Source of the DNA: an uncultured Bacteroidales bacterium
GTDB taxonomy: Bacteria; Bacteroidota; Bacteroidia; Bacteroidales; Bacteroidaceae
Length of the DNA: 64,000 nucleotides
NCBI GenBank assembly: GCA_902763885.1
Contig: CACWTU010000004.1
Location: forward strand, 159,782-223,781
Direction: 5' to 3'
Shown: piece by piece, positions 7,559-16,438 of the stretch
How positions within the stretch are numbered: the stretch's first letter is position 1
Layout: each line of letters opens with the position of its first letter
Made by a program: the position numbers and the translations under genes
Notes under the pieces: generated by a model
Database searches by the model: none
Seen by the model: the letters and a program-made list of their open reading frames with translations, nothing else
What the model was told of the DNA's origin: nothing

Positions 7559-7978
7559 TTACAAGACCATCTTATAACAATTAGTCTCATACCGCACAAA
7601 CCCCATCTCCCGATAAAGCCCATTAGCCACCACCCGCCCCGAATGAGAAGTCAGCTGCAAATGATGCACGCCAAGCCCCCTAGCCGCCTCAACAACACCC
7701 CGCATCAGCGCCTTCCCGTATCCAAGCCCGCGGCACTTAGAACTAACAACCACCGATTCCACATCCCCAACAGTAAACTCCAGCGTATGCTTAACACAAA
7801 GCGTGGCGGTAGCCACAATATGCCCTTCATCCCTAATCACATACACATGGACATTCGCATCATCTAAGGCATTAGACAGCAAAAGCTCATCACAATAACT
7901 AGTGGCCGATAACTCATGCATCAAAGCATCAAGCTCCGATAAGTCCACGGGCGTATATGAACTTAACTCTTCTACCAT
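7559..7978 (-). CDS. GNAT family N-acetyltransferase
   Basis: I place the start at the ATG at 7978, giving 139 residues beginning MVEELSSYTPVDLSELD. The frame is open back to 8077, but those 33 extra codons are encoded by intergenic palindromic repeats and do not look like protein. The GNAT acetyl-CoA binding motif A is clear: VESVVVSSKCRGLGYGKALM (R-x-x-G-x-G/A). The fold ends with motif B, GLYREMGFVRYETNCYKMVL. The enzyme would transfer acetyl from acetyl-CoA to a small molecule or amine; the substrate is unknown. It lies downstream of the second WbuC gene. Confidence 0.85.
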   Translation of the reverse strand: MVEELSSYTPVDLSELDALMHELSATSYCDELLLSNALDDANVHVYVIRDEGHIVATATLCVKHTLEFTVGDVESVVVSSKCRGLGYGKALMRGVVEAARGLGVHHLQLTSHSGRVVANGLYREMGFVRYETNCYKMVL

Positions 7979-7997
7979 CTTTACATGCTTCCAAGAA

Positions 7998-8081
7998 AAA
8001 CAGTACAATTGGGGGCAGACCCCTTTTGTATCACTTTTAAAAATAGTACAATTGGGGTCTGACCCCAATTGTATCATTTTT
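7998..8081. repeat. Two tandem copies of the GGGGTCTGACCCC palindrome
   Basis: Two copies lie at about 8003-8032 and 8046-8075. Each has the pattern GTACAATT-GGGG-(T/C)-(C/A)(T/A)GA-CCCC-(A/T)(A/T)TTGTATC with T/A-rich flanks. The left edge abuts the GNAT start. The right copy supplies the last codon and TGA stop of the WbuC gene. Members of the same family occur at 35046, 45813, 57861-57945 and 59348-59433. Confidence 0.8.
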
Positions 8082-8472
8082 GAGGCAGCAAGTCCTCTGT
8101 GGTGAGTGGATCATACCCCCCATTCTTAAACTCAAAAATCACGCTCCCCGATACAAGCGATCTGCAAGTATGGTACACGCCCAGAGGCACATGGCATGCC
8201 ACACAGTCGGTGCCGGCCACCAGATGGTAGCGCTCAATCTCAGCTCCGGAGTCATCAAACAAAACCTCCATCACTTCGCCGCGCAGCACAATCACGTCCT
8301 CCGACGTCTCTCTGTGCCTGTGCACCGGAATCTCCGTACCGGGCTCGATGGCGTTCAGCATTCGCATGGAACCGTCCTCTGCACTGTCGCGCAGGTCAAA
8401 GTGCATCCTAAGCCGGTCCGATGCCTTAGCCCTAGCCGTCAATTCATCCAGCAGCTCTCTAGTAATTAACAT
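8074..8472 (-). CDS. WbuC family cupin-fold protein, second copy
   Basis: This 132-residue cupin is a paralogue of 1810-2202. It has the same N-terminal helix (ELTARAKASDRLRM), the DLRDSAED stretch, RMLNAIEPGTEIPVHRHRET as the first cupin motif, and YHTCRSL as the second. Its last codon and stop lie inside an intergenic palindromic repeat (AAATGATAC), so the repeat sits exactly at the 3' end. Both WbuC copies lie outside the main polysaccharide block. Function is inferred only from the family. Confidence 0.85.
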   Translation of the reverse strand: MLITRELLDELTARAKASDRLRMHFDLRDSAEDGSMRMLNAIEPGTEIPVHRHRETSEDVIVLRGEVMEVLFDDSGAEIERYHLVAGTDCVACHVPLGVYHTCRSLVSGSVIFEFKNGGYDPLTTEDLLPQK

Positions 8473-8521
8473 ATCCCGTAAATCCGATGACCAAAATCCG
8501 ATGACCGATAACCATTTAGTC

Positions 8522-8809
8522 TTACCGTACTCCCGAGTAAACCAAACACCCCCCAGGCAACAACCCCAAATTCTCCTCCGTCATAGGCAGCAACCCAGTA
8601 AACACCATCCCCCCAATCCGGTAAATCCTATACTGCGGATAATCCGGCAGGGTAAAGCTCTCAATTACCTCATCCTCAAACACTGACACTTTATCGCCAT
8701 CAATGGTAAAATACAACTCCCCATTGCGGAACACAGAGTAGCACTTATACCCCATAACAGGACTTCTGCTAACCTTAACAGTATACTCAGTATTCTTCTT
8801 ATTTCTCAT
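8522..8809 (-). CDS. Hypothetical 95-residue protein
   Basis: I do not recognise a family. The protein has no signal peptide or membrane segment. It is rich in beta-prone stretches (YTVKVSRSPVMGYKCYSVFR, then GELYFTIDGDKVSVF) and ends with GGMVFTGLLP and GGCLVYSGVR. The ATG start, codon use like its neighbours, and position between WbuC and NUDIX genes on the same strand support a real gene. It could be part of the same transcript as the WbuC gene 49 bases downstream. Confidence 0.6.
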   Translation of the reverse strand: MRNKKNTEYTVKVSRSPVMGYKCYSVFRNGELYFTIDGDKVSVFEDEVIESFTLPDYPQYRIYRIGGMVFTGLLPMTEENLGLLPGGCLVYSGVR

Positions 8810-8869
8810 AATCCCTTATCCATTCTAAGTCCGATGTGCTGACCTCACCAAGCAAAACAACAAAATAGC

Positions 8870-9412
8870 TTAAAACCGATACCCCTCCATAAAAAACCGC
8901 AACAAAGGAGCAATCATAAGAGACTGAATCATCTCATTCCCCCGAATCAGCCCCAGCACCTCATCGCGTGACATCAGATGCACCTCCAGCTCCTCAGTAG
9001 CATCCAGATGCTGCCCGGCAATCTTCTCAACGCCCTCAGCCACAAAACAGTGCGCCATATTAGTCATGCTACTGGGGTTGGGCGATATCGTCATCAGTTC
9101 TCTCCACTCGCCGCCGCCAAATCCGGTCTCTTCCAGCAGTTCCCTACGGGCTGCCTCAAGCGGAGTCTCCCCCTCTTCCATTACCCCGCACGGTAATTCG
9201 TAATTAATTCTCCCAACCGCATGCCTGTACTGCTTTTCCATCACAAACTGGCCGTCCTTAGTGATTGCTATCACATTCACCCAGTCAGGATATTCCAATA
9301 AATAGTATTCCGGCACTATCCTTCCATCCGGCAGTTCCAGTTTATCTCTCCTTGCCGTCAACCAAGGCCTCTTAATCAGATATTCCGAATATAAAACCTT
9401 CCACTTCTTCAT
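8870..9412 (-). CDS. NUDIX hydrolase, ADP-ribose pyrophosphatase-like
   Basis: The chosen ATG at 9412 gives 180 residues beginning MKKWKVLYSEYLIKRPWL, which is how this subfamily usually starts. The frame also opens from a GTG at 9475, overlapping the upstream stop, but those 21 residues are encoded in part by an intergenic repeat. The Nudix box is complete: GVMEEGETPLEAARRELLEE followed by TGF, matching GX5EX7REUXEEXGU. The earlier YRHAVGRINYELPCG strand is typical of ADP-ribose or nucleotide-sugar pyrophosphatases. Hydrolysis of nucleotide-sugars would fit near polysaccharide genes, but the substrate is not determined. Confidence 0.85.
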   Translation of the reverse strand: MKKWKVLYSEYLIKRPWLTARRDKLELPDGRIVPEYYLLEYPDWVNVIAITKDGQFVMEKQYRHAVGRINYELPCGVMEEGETPLEAARRELLEETGFGGGEWRELMTISPNPSSMTNMAHCFVAEGVEKIAGQHLDATEELEVHLMSRDEVLGLIRGNEMIQSLMIAPLLRFFMEGYRF

Positions 9413-9449
9413 AAATTCATTAATAAACCCGATAAAATTGATATAGGCG

Positions 9450-9475
9450 ATGGTTCCCATTTGGCACCATTTCAC
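9450..9475. repeat. Copy of the GGTTCC...TTTGGCACC intergenic repeat
   Basis: The plus strand reads ATGGTTCCCATTTGGCACCA here. It shares its spine with ACGGTTCCGTTTGGCACC at 39651-39668. It sits at the junction between the NUDIX and nucleotidyltransferase genes and creates a spurious extension of the NUDIX frame. Confidence 0.4.
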
Positions 9476-10629
9476 TCACCGCGGGTAGCAGCACCCACAC
9501 CATCCCAGAAAAAATGCCAGAAGAACCGTAAGCTATCCACCGGGAACAGCCGCCAATGCCGCCCAAAATCGCGCATTTTGAACCACAGAGACCGAACCTT
9601 CCGCCCCACATAACTTCCCGAATAAGAAGCACCACCCTTCCTGTTCCACCCAAAATTCCCGCACTCCAACACAAACGTCAAAATACGACAACCCTTTCGC
9701 GACCACCGCCGGGATGCAGAGTAAAGTGGCATAGCCTCCAAAGGCATACCAAGCCAATCCACCGCCAATGCAGCAAAAGCCCTCCACTCGCTCAATAAGC
9801 CCATAGCATGCAAACGTCGTTCCAGCAATCCACAATCTAACGTATCTCTATAAGTCCACAACAATCTGCACAAGTCGCAAATCTGCCGCAGCCCAACTCC
9901 CTCAATAAAAAAATGGTGAAGGATATGCGTGAACAGAAAAATTACATTCTCGTCAGGCGCCGGAACCATAACATCCGTATCACCGTTGCGCCACACACGC
10001 ACGCGACCGTTCCGCAACGCATCCGCCTGAACGCTATCAATAAAGCTATCCACACGTCTGGACAAACGTGTTCTCAGTGATCCATGTAACTCCACCACAA
10101 AGCCATTCATGGTCATGCCAATGTGCTTGAATGATGTGTACTCTTGTTCTACAGAATCAGCCCACGGTAGCACAACAGACTTTGCATACTCATAACGATC
10201 TGCCTCCAGTAGCAGATCCACATCGCCCGCCGCCCGCCACAAAGGCCGTTCATAGCACTGAGCAATCCCCTGCCCTTTAACCAGTACAGCATTCACACCA
10301 GCCGCCCTCAACTTCAGCATAAGCTCAGCCACAAACGTATTCATAGCTCTATTCCGATGCTCCAGCTGCAACACATCTCCTGCAAATGACAGCGCCACTT
10401 CCTGTGGAACCTTTACATTCTGCACATGTTCCAGCCCCGCAGCCACCAGCCCCACAACGCTCTGCTCCTGAGCCAGCCTATAAACCGCCCCCCACTCAAT
10501 AGAATCAGAAAAGGTCAATGACTCACCCTGAGCCATCAACCCCTCACCTTGAGCCACATAACCTTCCCATAGCCCAGCCCGCACCAGAGCAAAAAACGCG
10601 TCTATATTATCAGCCCTATGTTTCTTCAC
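9472..10629 (-). CDS. Nucleotidyltransferase-like protein (NTP_transf_5 type)
   Basis: This 385-residue protein starts at a GTG at 10629, eight bases after the preceding gene. The core is AAGVNAVLVKGQGIAQCYE followed by RAAGDVDLLLE at about 110-145. This is the G-(Q/I)...DxDLL pattern of the uncharacterised nucleotidyltransferase family PF14907, where the two Asp residues bind metal. The rest is helical and rich in Trp and Arg, with a histidine pair in FTHILHHFF. Members are often found beside polysaccharide or peptide-modification genes. The substrate is not known. Confidence 0.75.
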   Translation of the reverse strand: MKKHRADNIDAFFALVRAGLWEGYVAQGEGLMAQGESLTFSDSIEWGAVYRLAQEQSVVGLVAAGLEHVQNVKVPQEVALSFAGDVLQLEHRNRAMNTFVAELMLKLRAAGVNAVLVKGQGIAQCYERPLWRAAGDVDLLLEADRYEYAKSVVLPWADSVEQEYTSFKHIGMTMNGFVVELHGSLRTRLSRRVDSFIDSVQADALRNGRVRVWRNGDTDVMVPAPDENVIFLFTHILHHFFIEGVGLRQICDLCRLLWTYRDTLDCGLLERRLHAMGLLSEWRAFAALAVDWLGMPLEAMPLYSASRRWSRKGCRILTFVLECGNFGWNRKGGASYSGSYVGRKVRSLWFKMRDFGRHWRLFPVDSLRFFWHFFWDGVGAATRGE

Positions 10630-10637
10630 AAATCACT

Positions 10638-12434
10638 TTAAAACCTATACGCCACATCAACAGCATTACCACTATACCCAACAGCCACATGGTTCCCTTT
10701 TCCAAACAACTTATCACTAGCCCACCATGTAAATTCAGCACAACCATATCCAAGAGCGGCCCCAGCCACAACATCATACCAGTGATGTTTGTCACTAACC
10801 ACACGCTCCACTCCAACGGCCGTAGCTGCAGTATATGCTACAATAGGTATCCAAATCCCCTCATTATGGAATTCCTTGTCAATAGACCTTGCAGCAGCAA
10901 ACGCTATAGTTGCGTGGCCCGATGGAAATGACTTATCATCACTGTGGTCTGGCCTCTCCTCATGAATCACAGCCTTCAGTGCAGTCTTTGCGCCAAAGCC
11001 TACGCCCACAGATAATCCGGTATTAACAATAAAACGAGACCAGTTATGAGTGCCAGCAGGTTGAGCGTATGCTTTTCTCTTGGTCTCAATATCCCGATAG
11101 AACGTATTCCGCCCTAAATCAACAACCACGCCAAGGTCGATATTCAAGTAACCGTTAGTTCCTGTTGATGCCTCCATCCCGGTGGTACTCACATAACCCA
11201 GGCCTTCACTGGTTGTAAACTGATAGCCTAAAGATCCAATGAGACTTAATTTATCATTCAGCCTAAAAGACTCTTCCAATCCGGCGCCCATAAGCGGTGA
11301 AGCTGAACTCACCACAAACTGTGATATAATACCAGCCCTGATAAAAACCGATGTATTCCAACGCCTGTCAGGATCATACCCGGCAATAATAGTAGAGAAG
11401 TTGGCCAATGCTTCGACTGATGCTACACCAATGCCTCCTTCCTTATAATTCTGTGCCGGATCTTCTACAGGTGGCACCCATTCCAACTTCTTATTTTCAA
11501 TCAATCCATTATCCCACTGCACACGCCCTCGCAGCGCGAACTCCGGTGTAAACCACTTACCAAGTGAAAGATTAAACCCATAAGTCTGTCCTTTAGGGAA
11601 CACCTTAGAGAAATCAAAATTATACGGGTTCAGCAAACATATATCCATTCCCGCCTGTACAAACCAGTTATCCCAGAATCCATTAGTCAACACCCCGTGC
11701 CTACGTGATTCAGTATATCTGATATCATACTGAGTTCCAAGTCCAAATGTAAAGTAACTATTAGCATTTGTTCCCGTACCAGTTCCGCCACTCTCATTGA
11801 CTCCAACAAAACCACTGCCAGTCATAACAAACGCTGCATCAGCAAAAAGGCTCCAGTGCTCATCAATCCTATAGGTATTCAACATACCAACACCAACAGT
11901 AAGAGCCCCTTTATCAACGCCAAAATTGTAATTTACACCCACACGCGGATAAACGCTCAGATTCCAGGTCCTATCCGGCCGATACACGCCAAACAGGTTA
12001 TGAACGTTAAGCAGAATATCGCCGTACATGGCAATATACCCGCCCTTGTCACGGTTCACCCCCGGCTGGTCAAAAGGCGCCAACCAGTTAGCCTTATCAT
12101 TCTTAAGCAGTGGCAGTTTATTCTCCCAGTTAAACTTGCCCCTAACCCCAATCTGATGGCTGAACCACTTGCCAAACCCCAGATCCAGGCCAAAAGAATA
12201 ACCGTTAGGGAACACATCCTTAAAGTCATAACCATAAGGATTCTGCAGAGTCATGTCAATGTCAGCCTGCAGGAACCAGTTCTTCCAGAACCCTTCGGCC
12301 ACCACCACATTCTCCGATGCAACCCCATCCGTAAACCTACCACCGGCCGTATCAAACACTTGGGCCGATACGCGGATAAGGCCTACAGATAATATCAACA
12401 GTATTATTGTATATTTTTTATACTTTTGGTTCAT
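10638..12434 (-). CDS. Outer-membrane-barrel/PAP2 phosphatase chimera
   Basis: The 598-residue protein starts with a signal peptide (MNQKYKKYTIILLILSVGLI, cut after VSAQ). Two tandem barrel-like units follow: FWKNWFLQADIDMTLQNPYG near residue 48 and FWDNWFVQAGMDICLLNPYN near 249. The last 130 residues form a PAP2 acid-phosphatase domain with all three motifs: K-x6-RP (KAVIHEERP), SFPSGHAT, and GVERVVSDKHHWYDV. PAP2 enzymes remove phosphate from lipids such as undecaprenyl diphosphate or lipid A. Here the enzyme would sit at the outer membrane, facing the periplasm. The duplicated N-terminal barrel is unusual for the family. Confidence 0.85.
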   Translation of the reverse strand: MNQKYKKYTIILLILSVGLIRVSAQVFDTAGGRFTDGVASENVVVAEGFWKNWFLQADIDMTLQNPYGYDFKDVFPNGYSFGLDLGFGKWFSHQIGVRGKFNWENKLPLLKNDKANWLAPFDQPGVNRDKGGYIAMYGDILLNVHNLFGVYRPDRTWNLSVYPRVGVNYNFGVDKGALTVGVGMLNTYRIDEHWSLFADAAFVMTGSGFVGVNESGGTGTGTNANSYFTFGLGTQYDIRYTESRRHGVLTNGFWDNWFVQAGMDICLLNPYNFDFSKVFPKGQTYGFNLSLGKWFTPEFALRGRVQWDNGLIENKKLEWVPPVEDPAQNYKEGGIGVASVEALANFSTIIAGYDPDRRWNTSVFIRAGIISQFVVSSASPLMGAGLEESFRLNDKLSLIGSLGYQFTTSEGLGYVSTTGMEASTGTNGYLNIDLGVVVDLGRNTFYRDIETKRKAYAQPAGTHNWSRFIVNTGLSVGVGFGAKTALKAVIHEERPDHSDDKSFPSGHATIAFAAARSIDKEFHNEGIWIPIVAYTAATAVGVERVVSDKHHWYDVVAGAALGYGCAEFTWWASDKLFGKGNHVAVGYSGNAVDVAYRF

Positions 12435-12492
12435 AACTGTTTAAACTGTTTTCTTCTATAAAAACACAGTCATAATACGTTTTGTACTATTT

Positions 12493-13719
12493 TTACTTAT
12501 TATACTGCTCCAGGGCACGCTCCAGTAAGAATAGAGCTCGCTGGATATCCCGCTTATTCAGAACGTAGGCCAGGCGCACCTGGTTCAACCCCATCCCCGG
12601 AGTAGAATAGAAACCAGCTGCAGGTGCCATCATGATCGTCTCGCCCACCTTATCTGCAGGGATCTTGTCATCCTTCCAGCAGAAATCGCTCAGGCACCAG
12701 GCGCAGAACTTCTCCGTATCATCTACCGGTAACTGAGCTACGGTGTAGAACGCTCCCATAGGAACTGGGGTATAGCATCCGGGGATGCGATTCACGCCGT
12801 CTATCAAGCACTTTCTGCGCTCTACGTACTCATCATACACATCGCGGGAATATTGCTCGGTTCCTTCGATGGATGCCTCTGCTATCAACTGACCAATCAA
12901 TGGCGGTGACAAGCGAGCCTGACAGAACTTCATCACAGTCTTCCTAACCTGCTCGTTCTTGGTAATCAAAGCCCCAATGCGTATTCCGCACTCCGAGTAA
13001 CGTTTGGATACGGAATCTATTAGCACCACGTTCTGCTCTATCCCCTCCAGGTGCATAGCTGAAATATAAGGAGATCCCGTATAGATGAACTCACGATACA
13101 CTTCATCCGAGAACAGGTAGAGATTATACTTCTTCACCAAATCCCGTATCTGGTTCATCTCCTTCTGCGTATAGAGATATCCTGTAGGGTTGTTGGGATT
13201 GCAAATCAGGACAGCTTTAGTGCGCTCATTAATCAGTTCCTCAAACTTTTCCACCTTAGGTAGGCAGAAACCTTCATCTATTGTAGTTACAACGGTGCGT
13301 ATCACTGCACCAGCAGAAATAGCAAACGACATATAATTTGCATATGCAGGCTCCGGCACAATAATCTCATCACCAGGATTCAAGCAACTCAAAAATGCAA
13401 ACAATACTGCCTCACTGCCACCACTTGTGATAATAATCTCGTCCGCATCCAGTTTTATCTGATAACGTTCATAGTAGTTTACCAACGCCTTGCGCAGAGA
13501 GCGATATCCTTGCGATGGACTATACTCCAGTGTCTTTCTATCTACATGTTTTAGTATATCTAATGCTTTTTGAGGAGTTGGAAGATCTGGTTGTCCTATG
13601 TTGAGCCTGTATATTTTAACTCCTCTATCTTCGGCTGCATATGCCAAAGGTGCCAACTTTCTGATTGGAGAGGCTGGCATCTCAACTCCTCGTTGAGAAA
13701 TTTGTAGTTTGTAATCCAT
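12493..13719 (-). CDS. Pyridoxal-phosphate aminotransferase, class I/II
   Basis: This 408-residue fold type I aminotransferase is close in layout to aspartate/aromatic aminotransferases. Visible motifs are LNIGQPDLPTP (substrate region), ITSGGSEAVLFAFLSCL, CNPNNPTGYLYT (Asn and Pro of the cofactor site), FSDEVYREF (Asp and Tyr that hold PLP) and DSVSKRYSECGIRIG with the Schiff-base Lys in SVSKRYS, followed by the phosphate-binding Arg. It is a cytosolic housekeeping-type enzyme. The amino donor and acceptor are not determined by eye. It lies 73 bases upstream of the polysaccharide block and may be transcribed separately. Confidence 0.9.
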   Translation of the reverse strand: MDYKLQISQRGVEMPASPIRKLAPLAYAAEDRGVKIYRLNIGQPDLPTPQKALDILKHVDRKTLEYSPSQGYRSLRKALVNYYERYQIKLDADEIIITSGGSEAVLFAFLSCLNPGDEIIVPEPAYANYMSFAISAGAVIRTVVTTIDEGFCLPKVEKFEELINERTKAVLICNPNNPTGYLYTQKEMNQIRDLVKKYNLYLFSDEVYREFIYTGSPYISAMHLEGIEQNVVLIDSVSKRYSECGIRIGALITKNEQVRKTVMKFCQARLSPPLIGQLIAEASIEGTEQYSRDVYDEYVERRKCLIDGVNRIPGCYTPVPMGAFYTVAQLPVDDTEKFCAWCLSDFCWKDDKIPADKVGETIMMAPAAGFYSTPGMGLNQVRLAYVLNKRDIQRALFLLERALEQYNK

Positions 13720-13792
13720 TAAAATACATTATATCTTATGTCCTCTGGAGGCATTATCAAGCTGGATAGCCCCATTTTTTTATCATCAGTAT

Positions 13793-14539
13793 TCACGACC
13801 TGCTAAACTTTTCTTTTATTACATTCCAAATGAATAAAGGATTTCCTATAACATATCTCCGCCACATACGCTTGGGTTCCTTAATTAAACGATAAAGCCA
13901 TTCTAATGAATTATCTTGCCACCATATTGGAGCTCGTTGTGCTGTGCCAGCATAAAAATCAAAAACAGCGCCAATAGTACCCACATGACAATGAATATCA
14001 AGCTCTTCCCAATGTGAATATGCCCATTTTTCTTGTTTAGGAGCCGTCATTCCTATCCATAACAAATCAGGATTGGCGTCATTTATTGCTTTGATTATAG
14101 CTTCGTTATCTTCTTGTGAGAATTCAGACTTATAAGGAGGTGAGTATGTTATAACATCTAAGTATGGATAATCAAGAAACGCTTTTTCTTTAATCATAGA
14201 TAGTACTTTCTCAGAACTACCCATAAACATCACCTTGTGCCTGACATCAATTTGTTCACTTCTTTCTTCAAGCCTTTGCATTTCAAAAGAGAAAAGATCC
14301 CACCCGCTTATTCTCTCCTTTGGTTTACTCATAGCTTGAATCCACTTGCAAGCTTTAATAATACTTGCCCCGTCGGGAATTAAAAAATCTCCATTACGTA
14401 ATGCTTCAGAGAATACCTGGTCCTTTTGGGCCACATTAAATGAATGTGCATTTACCGTATTAATTAAGTATTTCCCCTGAGGTATTTCTTGTAATAATAG
14501 TTTTGACTCTATTATCTCTAATTCTGATAATTTCAACAT
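13793..14539 (-). CDS. WecG/TagA/CpsF family glycosyltransferase (GT26)
   Basis: This 248-residue protein has the family's typical length. Motifs are INTVNAHSFNVAQKD, NGDFLIPDGASIIKACKW (the D-G pair before the active-site Asp), MFMGSSEKVLSMI, and WIGMTAPKQEKWAYSH near the end of the Rossmann-like core, then FDFYAGTAQRAPIWW. WecG/TagA enzymes transfer N-acetylhexosaminuronic acid or N-acetylmannosamine onto an undecaprenyl-linked sugar early in polysaccharide assembly. It is the most downstream gene of the polysaccharide operon, 14 bases after the beta-helix gene. Confidence 0.9.
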   Translation of the reverse strand: MLKLSELEIIESKLLLQEIPQGKYLINTVNAHSFNVAQKDQVFSEALRNGDFLIPDGASIIKACKWIQAMSKPKERISGWDLFSFEMQRLEERSEQIDVRHKVMFMGSSEKVLSMIKEKAFLDYPYLDVITYSPPYKSEFSQEDNEAIIKAINDANPDLLWIGMTAPKQEKWAYSHWEELDIHCHVGTIGAVFDFYAGTAQRAPIWWQDNSLEWLYRLIKEPKRMWRRYVIGNPLFIWNVIKEKFSRS

Positions 14540-14553
14540 AACATAAAATATTC

Positions 14554-16254
14554 TTACATATTCGAATCTGCATCTACATATACTATCGCTGCATCATAGA
14601 TTTTATTTGTATTGCTTAATGGCAAATAAACAGATTCAGGAATTGTTGACTGAGTAACAATTATTCTCTTAACCGGCATATTATTATCTCCAATTTTAAT
14701 CGTTGCTTTCTTTATACATGTAGCTGGAACTCTAGTTTCAATTCTAGTCTCTTTTTTAATCCATCCACTATCTATGGTTTTTTCAAACAACAACATTTGA
14801 ACAAATCTTTTATCACCATATTGAGAAATAGCGATGATAAGCCTTTGATCATCTTTATTCATTACTGCATTATCATCCAACAACAATTCAGACACCATTT
14901 TGCCGCGCCATAAAAGAGTGATCTTTTTTTGTTTACAATTAACGACAAAGCCCTTGTTCCCCTCAATCTCAATCAAATTGCCGCCATCACCAACACACTT
15001 AAAATCAATCAATAACTGTAAGTTACCCAAATGAAGTTCTTCAGCTTTTATAATATTCTCATATTGACGATTACGAATAAAATACTTCCCCTCATCAATC
15101 AAACTAACGTTCAATGCTTTCACTTTATTTTTTGGACTTAATGTCTGAACATTAGAGAACGGTTCATTAAACAATAACCTATCAGGAGCTATTAAAACTT
15201 TTATATCACTGAAGATATCTGGATAATAATACGAGACTGTTTTATCAACTATTACGGGAGAATGATATACTGCACCATATTTCTCATTGTAATTCATTAC
15301 AGAACAATTCGAGAAAGAATTGTATAAACCCTTTATCATAAAGCCACAAGATTTTACCTCTGGATCATATTGATACGGATCTCTACTATATCCATCTGTA
15401 TTTGACATACAATTTGAGAGTAAATTGTACATCCCCTCAACAACATACCCTTTTCCGTAATTATCCTGAGTCTCACAATTCAAAACTTGATTTCTAGACC
15501 CTTTTAAAACTATTGCTCCGTATTCTTTAGCATTAGACTTTCCGTTAAATATGCTTTTAATGTTGTTAATCTTATTTGAGCCGCCATTAATGACAAGTCC
15601 ATTTTTGCTATTATTAGCGATATAACAATTATACATAAAACTGTCCGAACATGAAAGGATAACACCATTGCCATTATATGAAAATGTTGAATTGCAAACA
15701 TTAACATTAAAGCCATATTCTCTTATAAACAATCCTGTTTCGAATTTGTACACACAAACATTTTCGATAGTTATCCATTTATAGGCCTGAGACTTATCCC
15801 AATTTGATGTGTTAGAAAAAAGATAATGTTGATTTTCGCCATATCCGCCTGAAGCCTCAAAATAAATACCCCTATTCTCGTTTTCACCCAATACCGTCAA
15901 GTCAGAAATACTCAGTGCAGCAGCTATATCTTTAACAATAAGACAATGGTCCTTATGTCCTTTGATTTGCTTAATAACAGTTGCGCCATTGCCGTTTCCA
16001 ACTATTGAAACCTTAGGCCCTATTTTTAATGTTGAAACCAAATAAGTTCCTGAGCCTAAACGTACAGTGCCTCCTCCAATTTTTACAAGTTCATCTATTG
16101 CAGTTTGTATCGCTTTGGTATCATCGTGTTCACCGTTACCCTTCGCTCCAAAGGATTCTGGATATAGCACACCTCTTTCCGATTGTAATTGAGCATAAAT
16201 GGGTAATCCATACACTAAAAGACATATGATGATATAAAGTATTTTGGGCTTCAT
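14554..16254 (-). CDS. Secreted right-handed beta-helix protein (pectate-lyase superfamily)
   Basis: The 566-residue protein has a signal peptide (MKPKILYIIICLLVYGLPIY, cut after AQ). It then has the entry motif of the pectate-lyase/GH28-like superfamily: SFGAKGNGEHDDTKAIQTAI followed by GGGTVRLGSGTYLV. Next is a long run of beta-helix rungs (residues 60-330) with short Asn-rich turns such as CSDSFMYNCYIANNSKNGL. The C-terminal third is a different beta-rich domain. Such proteins bind or cleave polysaccharides in the periplasm or outside. In this operon it may trim or release the polymer made by neighbouring genes. No catalytic residues are certain. Confidence 0.85.
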   Translation of the reverse strand: MKPKILYIIICLLVYGLPIYAQLQSERGVLYPESFGAKGNGEHDDTKAIQTAIDELVKIGGGTVRLGSGTYLVSTLKIGPKVSIVGNGNGATVIKQIKGHKDHCLIVKDIAAALSISDLTVLGENENRGIYFEASGGYGENQHYLFSNTSNWDKSQAYKWITIENVCVYKFETGLFIREYGFNVNVCNSTFSYNGNGVILSCSDSFMYNCYIANNSKNGLVINGGSNKINNIKSIFNGKSNAKEYGAIVLKGSRNQVLNCETQDNYGKGYVVEGMYNLLSNCMSNTDGYSRDPYQYDPEVKSCGFMIKGLYNSFSNCSVMNYNEKYGAVYHSPVIVDKTVSYYYPDIFSDIKVLIAPDRLLFNEPFSNVQTLSPKNKVKALNVSLIDEGKYFIRNRQYENIIKAEELHLGNLQLLIDFKCVGDGGNLIEIEGNKGFVVNCKQKKITLLWRGKMVSELLLDDNAVMNKDDQRLIIAISQYGDKRFVQMLLFEKTIDSGWIKKETRIETRVPATCIKKATIKIGDNNMPVKRIIVTQSTIPESVYLPLSNTNKIYDAAIVYVDADSNM

Positions 16255-16384
16255 TTGCTTTATTTAAAATCTAATTTATCCGCATACTTTTATATTTTTG
16301 AATGCTATCTCACATAACCTATTTCCTGTTTTTATGATAACTCCGTAAAATGAGTATTATTACATTAGTTTAATATTTGTTTTT

Positions 16385-16416
16385 ACTAGTGTTGCTTCGT
16401 TTAACGCATCACTAGT
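16385..16416. terminator. Stem-loop between beta-helix and epimerase genes
   Basis: ACTAGTG at 16385-16391 pairs with CACTAGT at 16410-16416, with further pairing inside. It lies in the 184-base gap after the SDR gene on the minus strand and is followed on that strand by an A/T-rich tract. It may end or attenuate the upstream transcript. The T-tract is weak. Confidence 0.35.
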
Positions 16417-16438
16417 ATCCATTTTTAATAAAACTTTG

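Noticed and set aside
7979-8077. N-terminal extension of the GNAT frame (MIQLGSDPNCTIF...)
   Set aside because: These codons are encoded by two palindromic intergenic repeats; similar peptide strings appear wherever the repeat is read, so the real start is at 7978.
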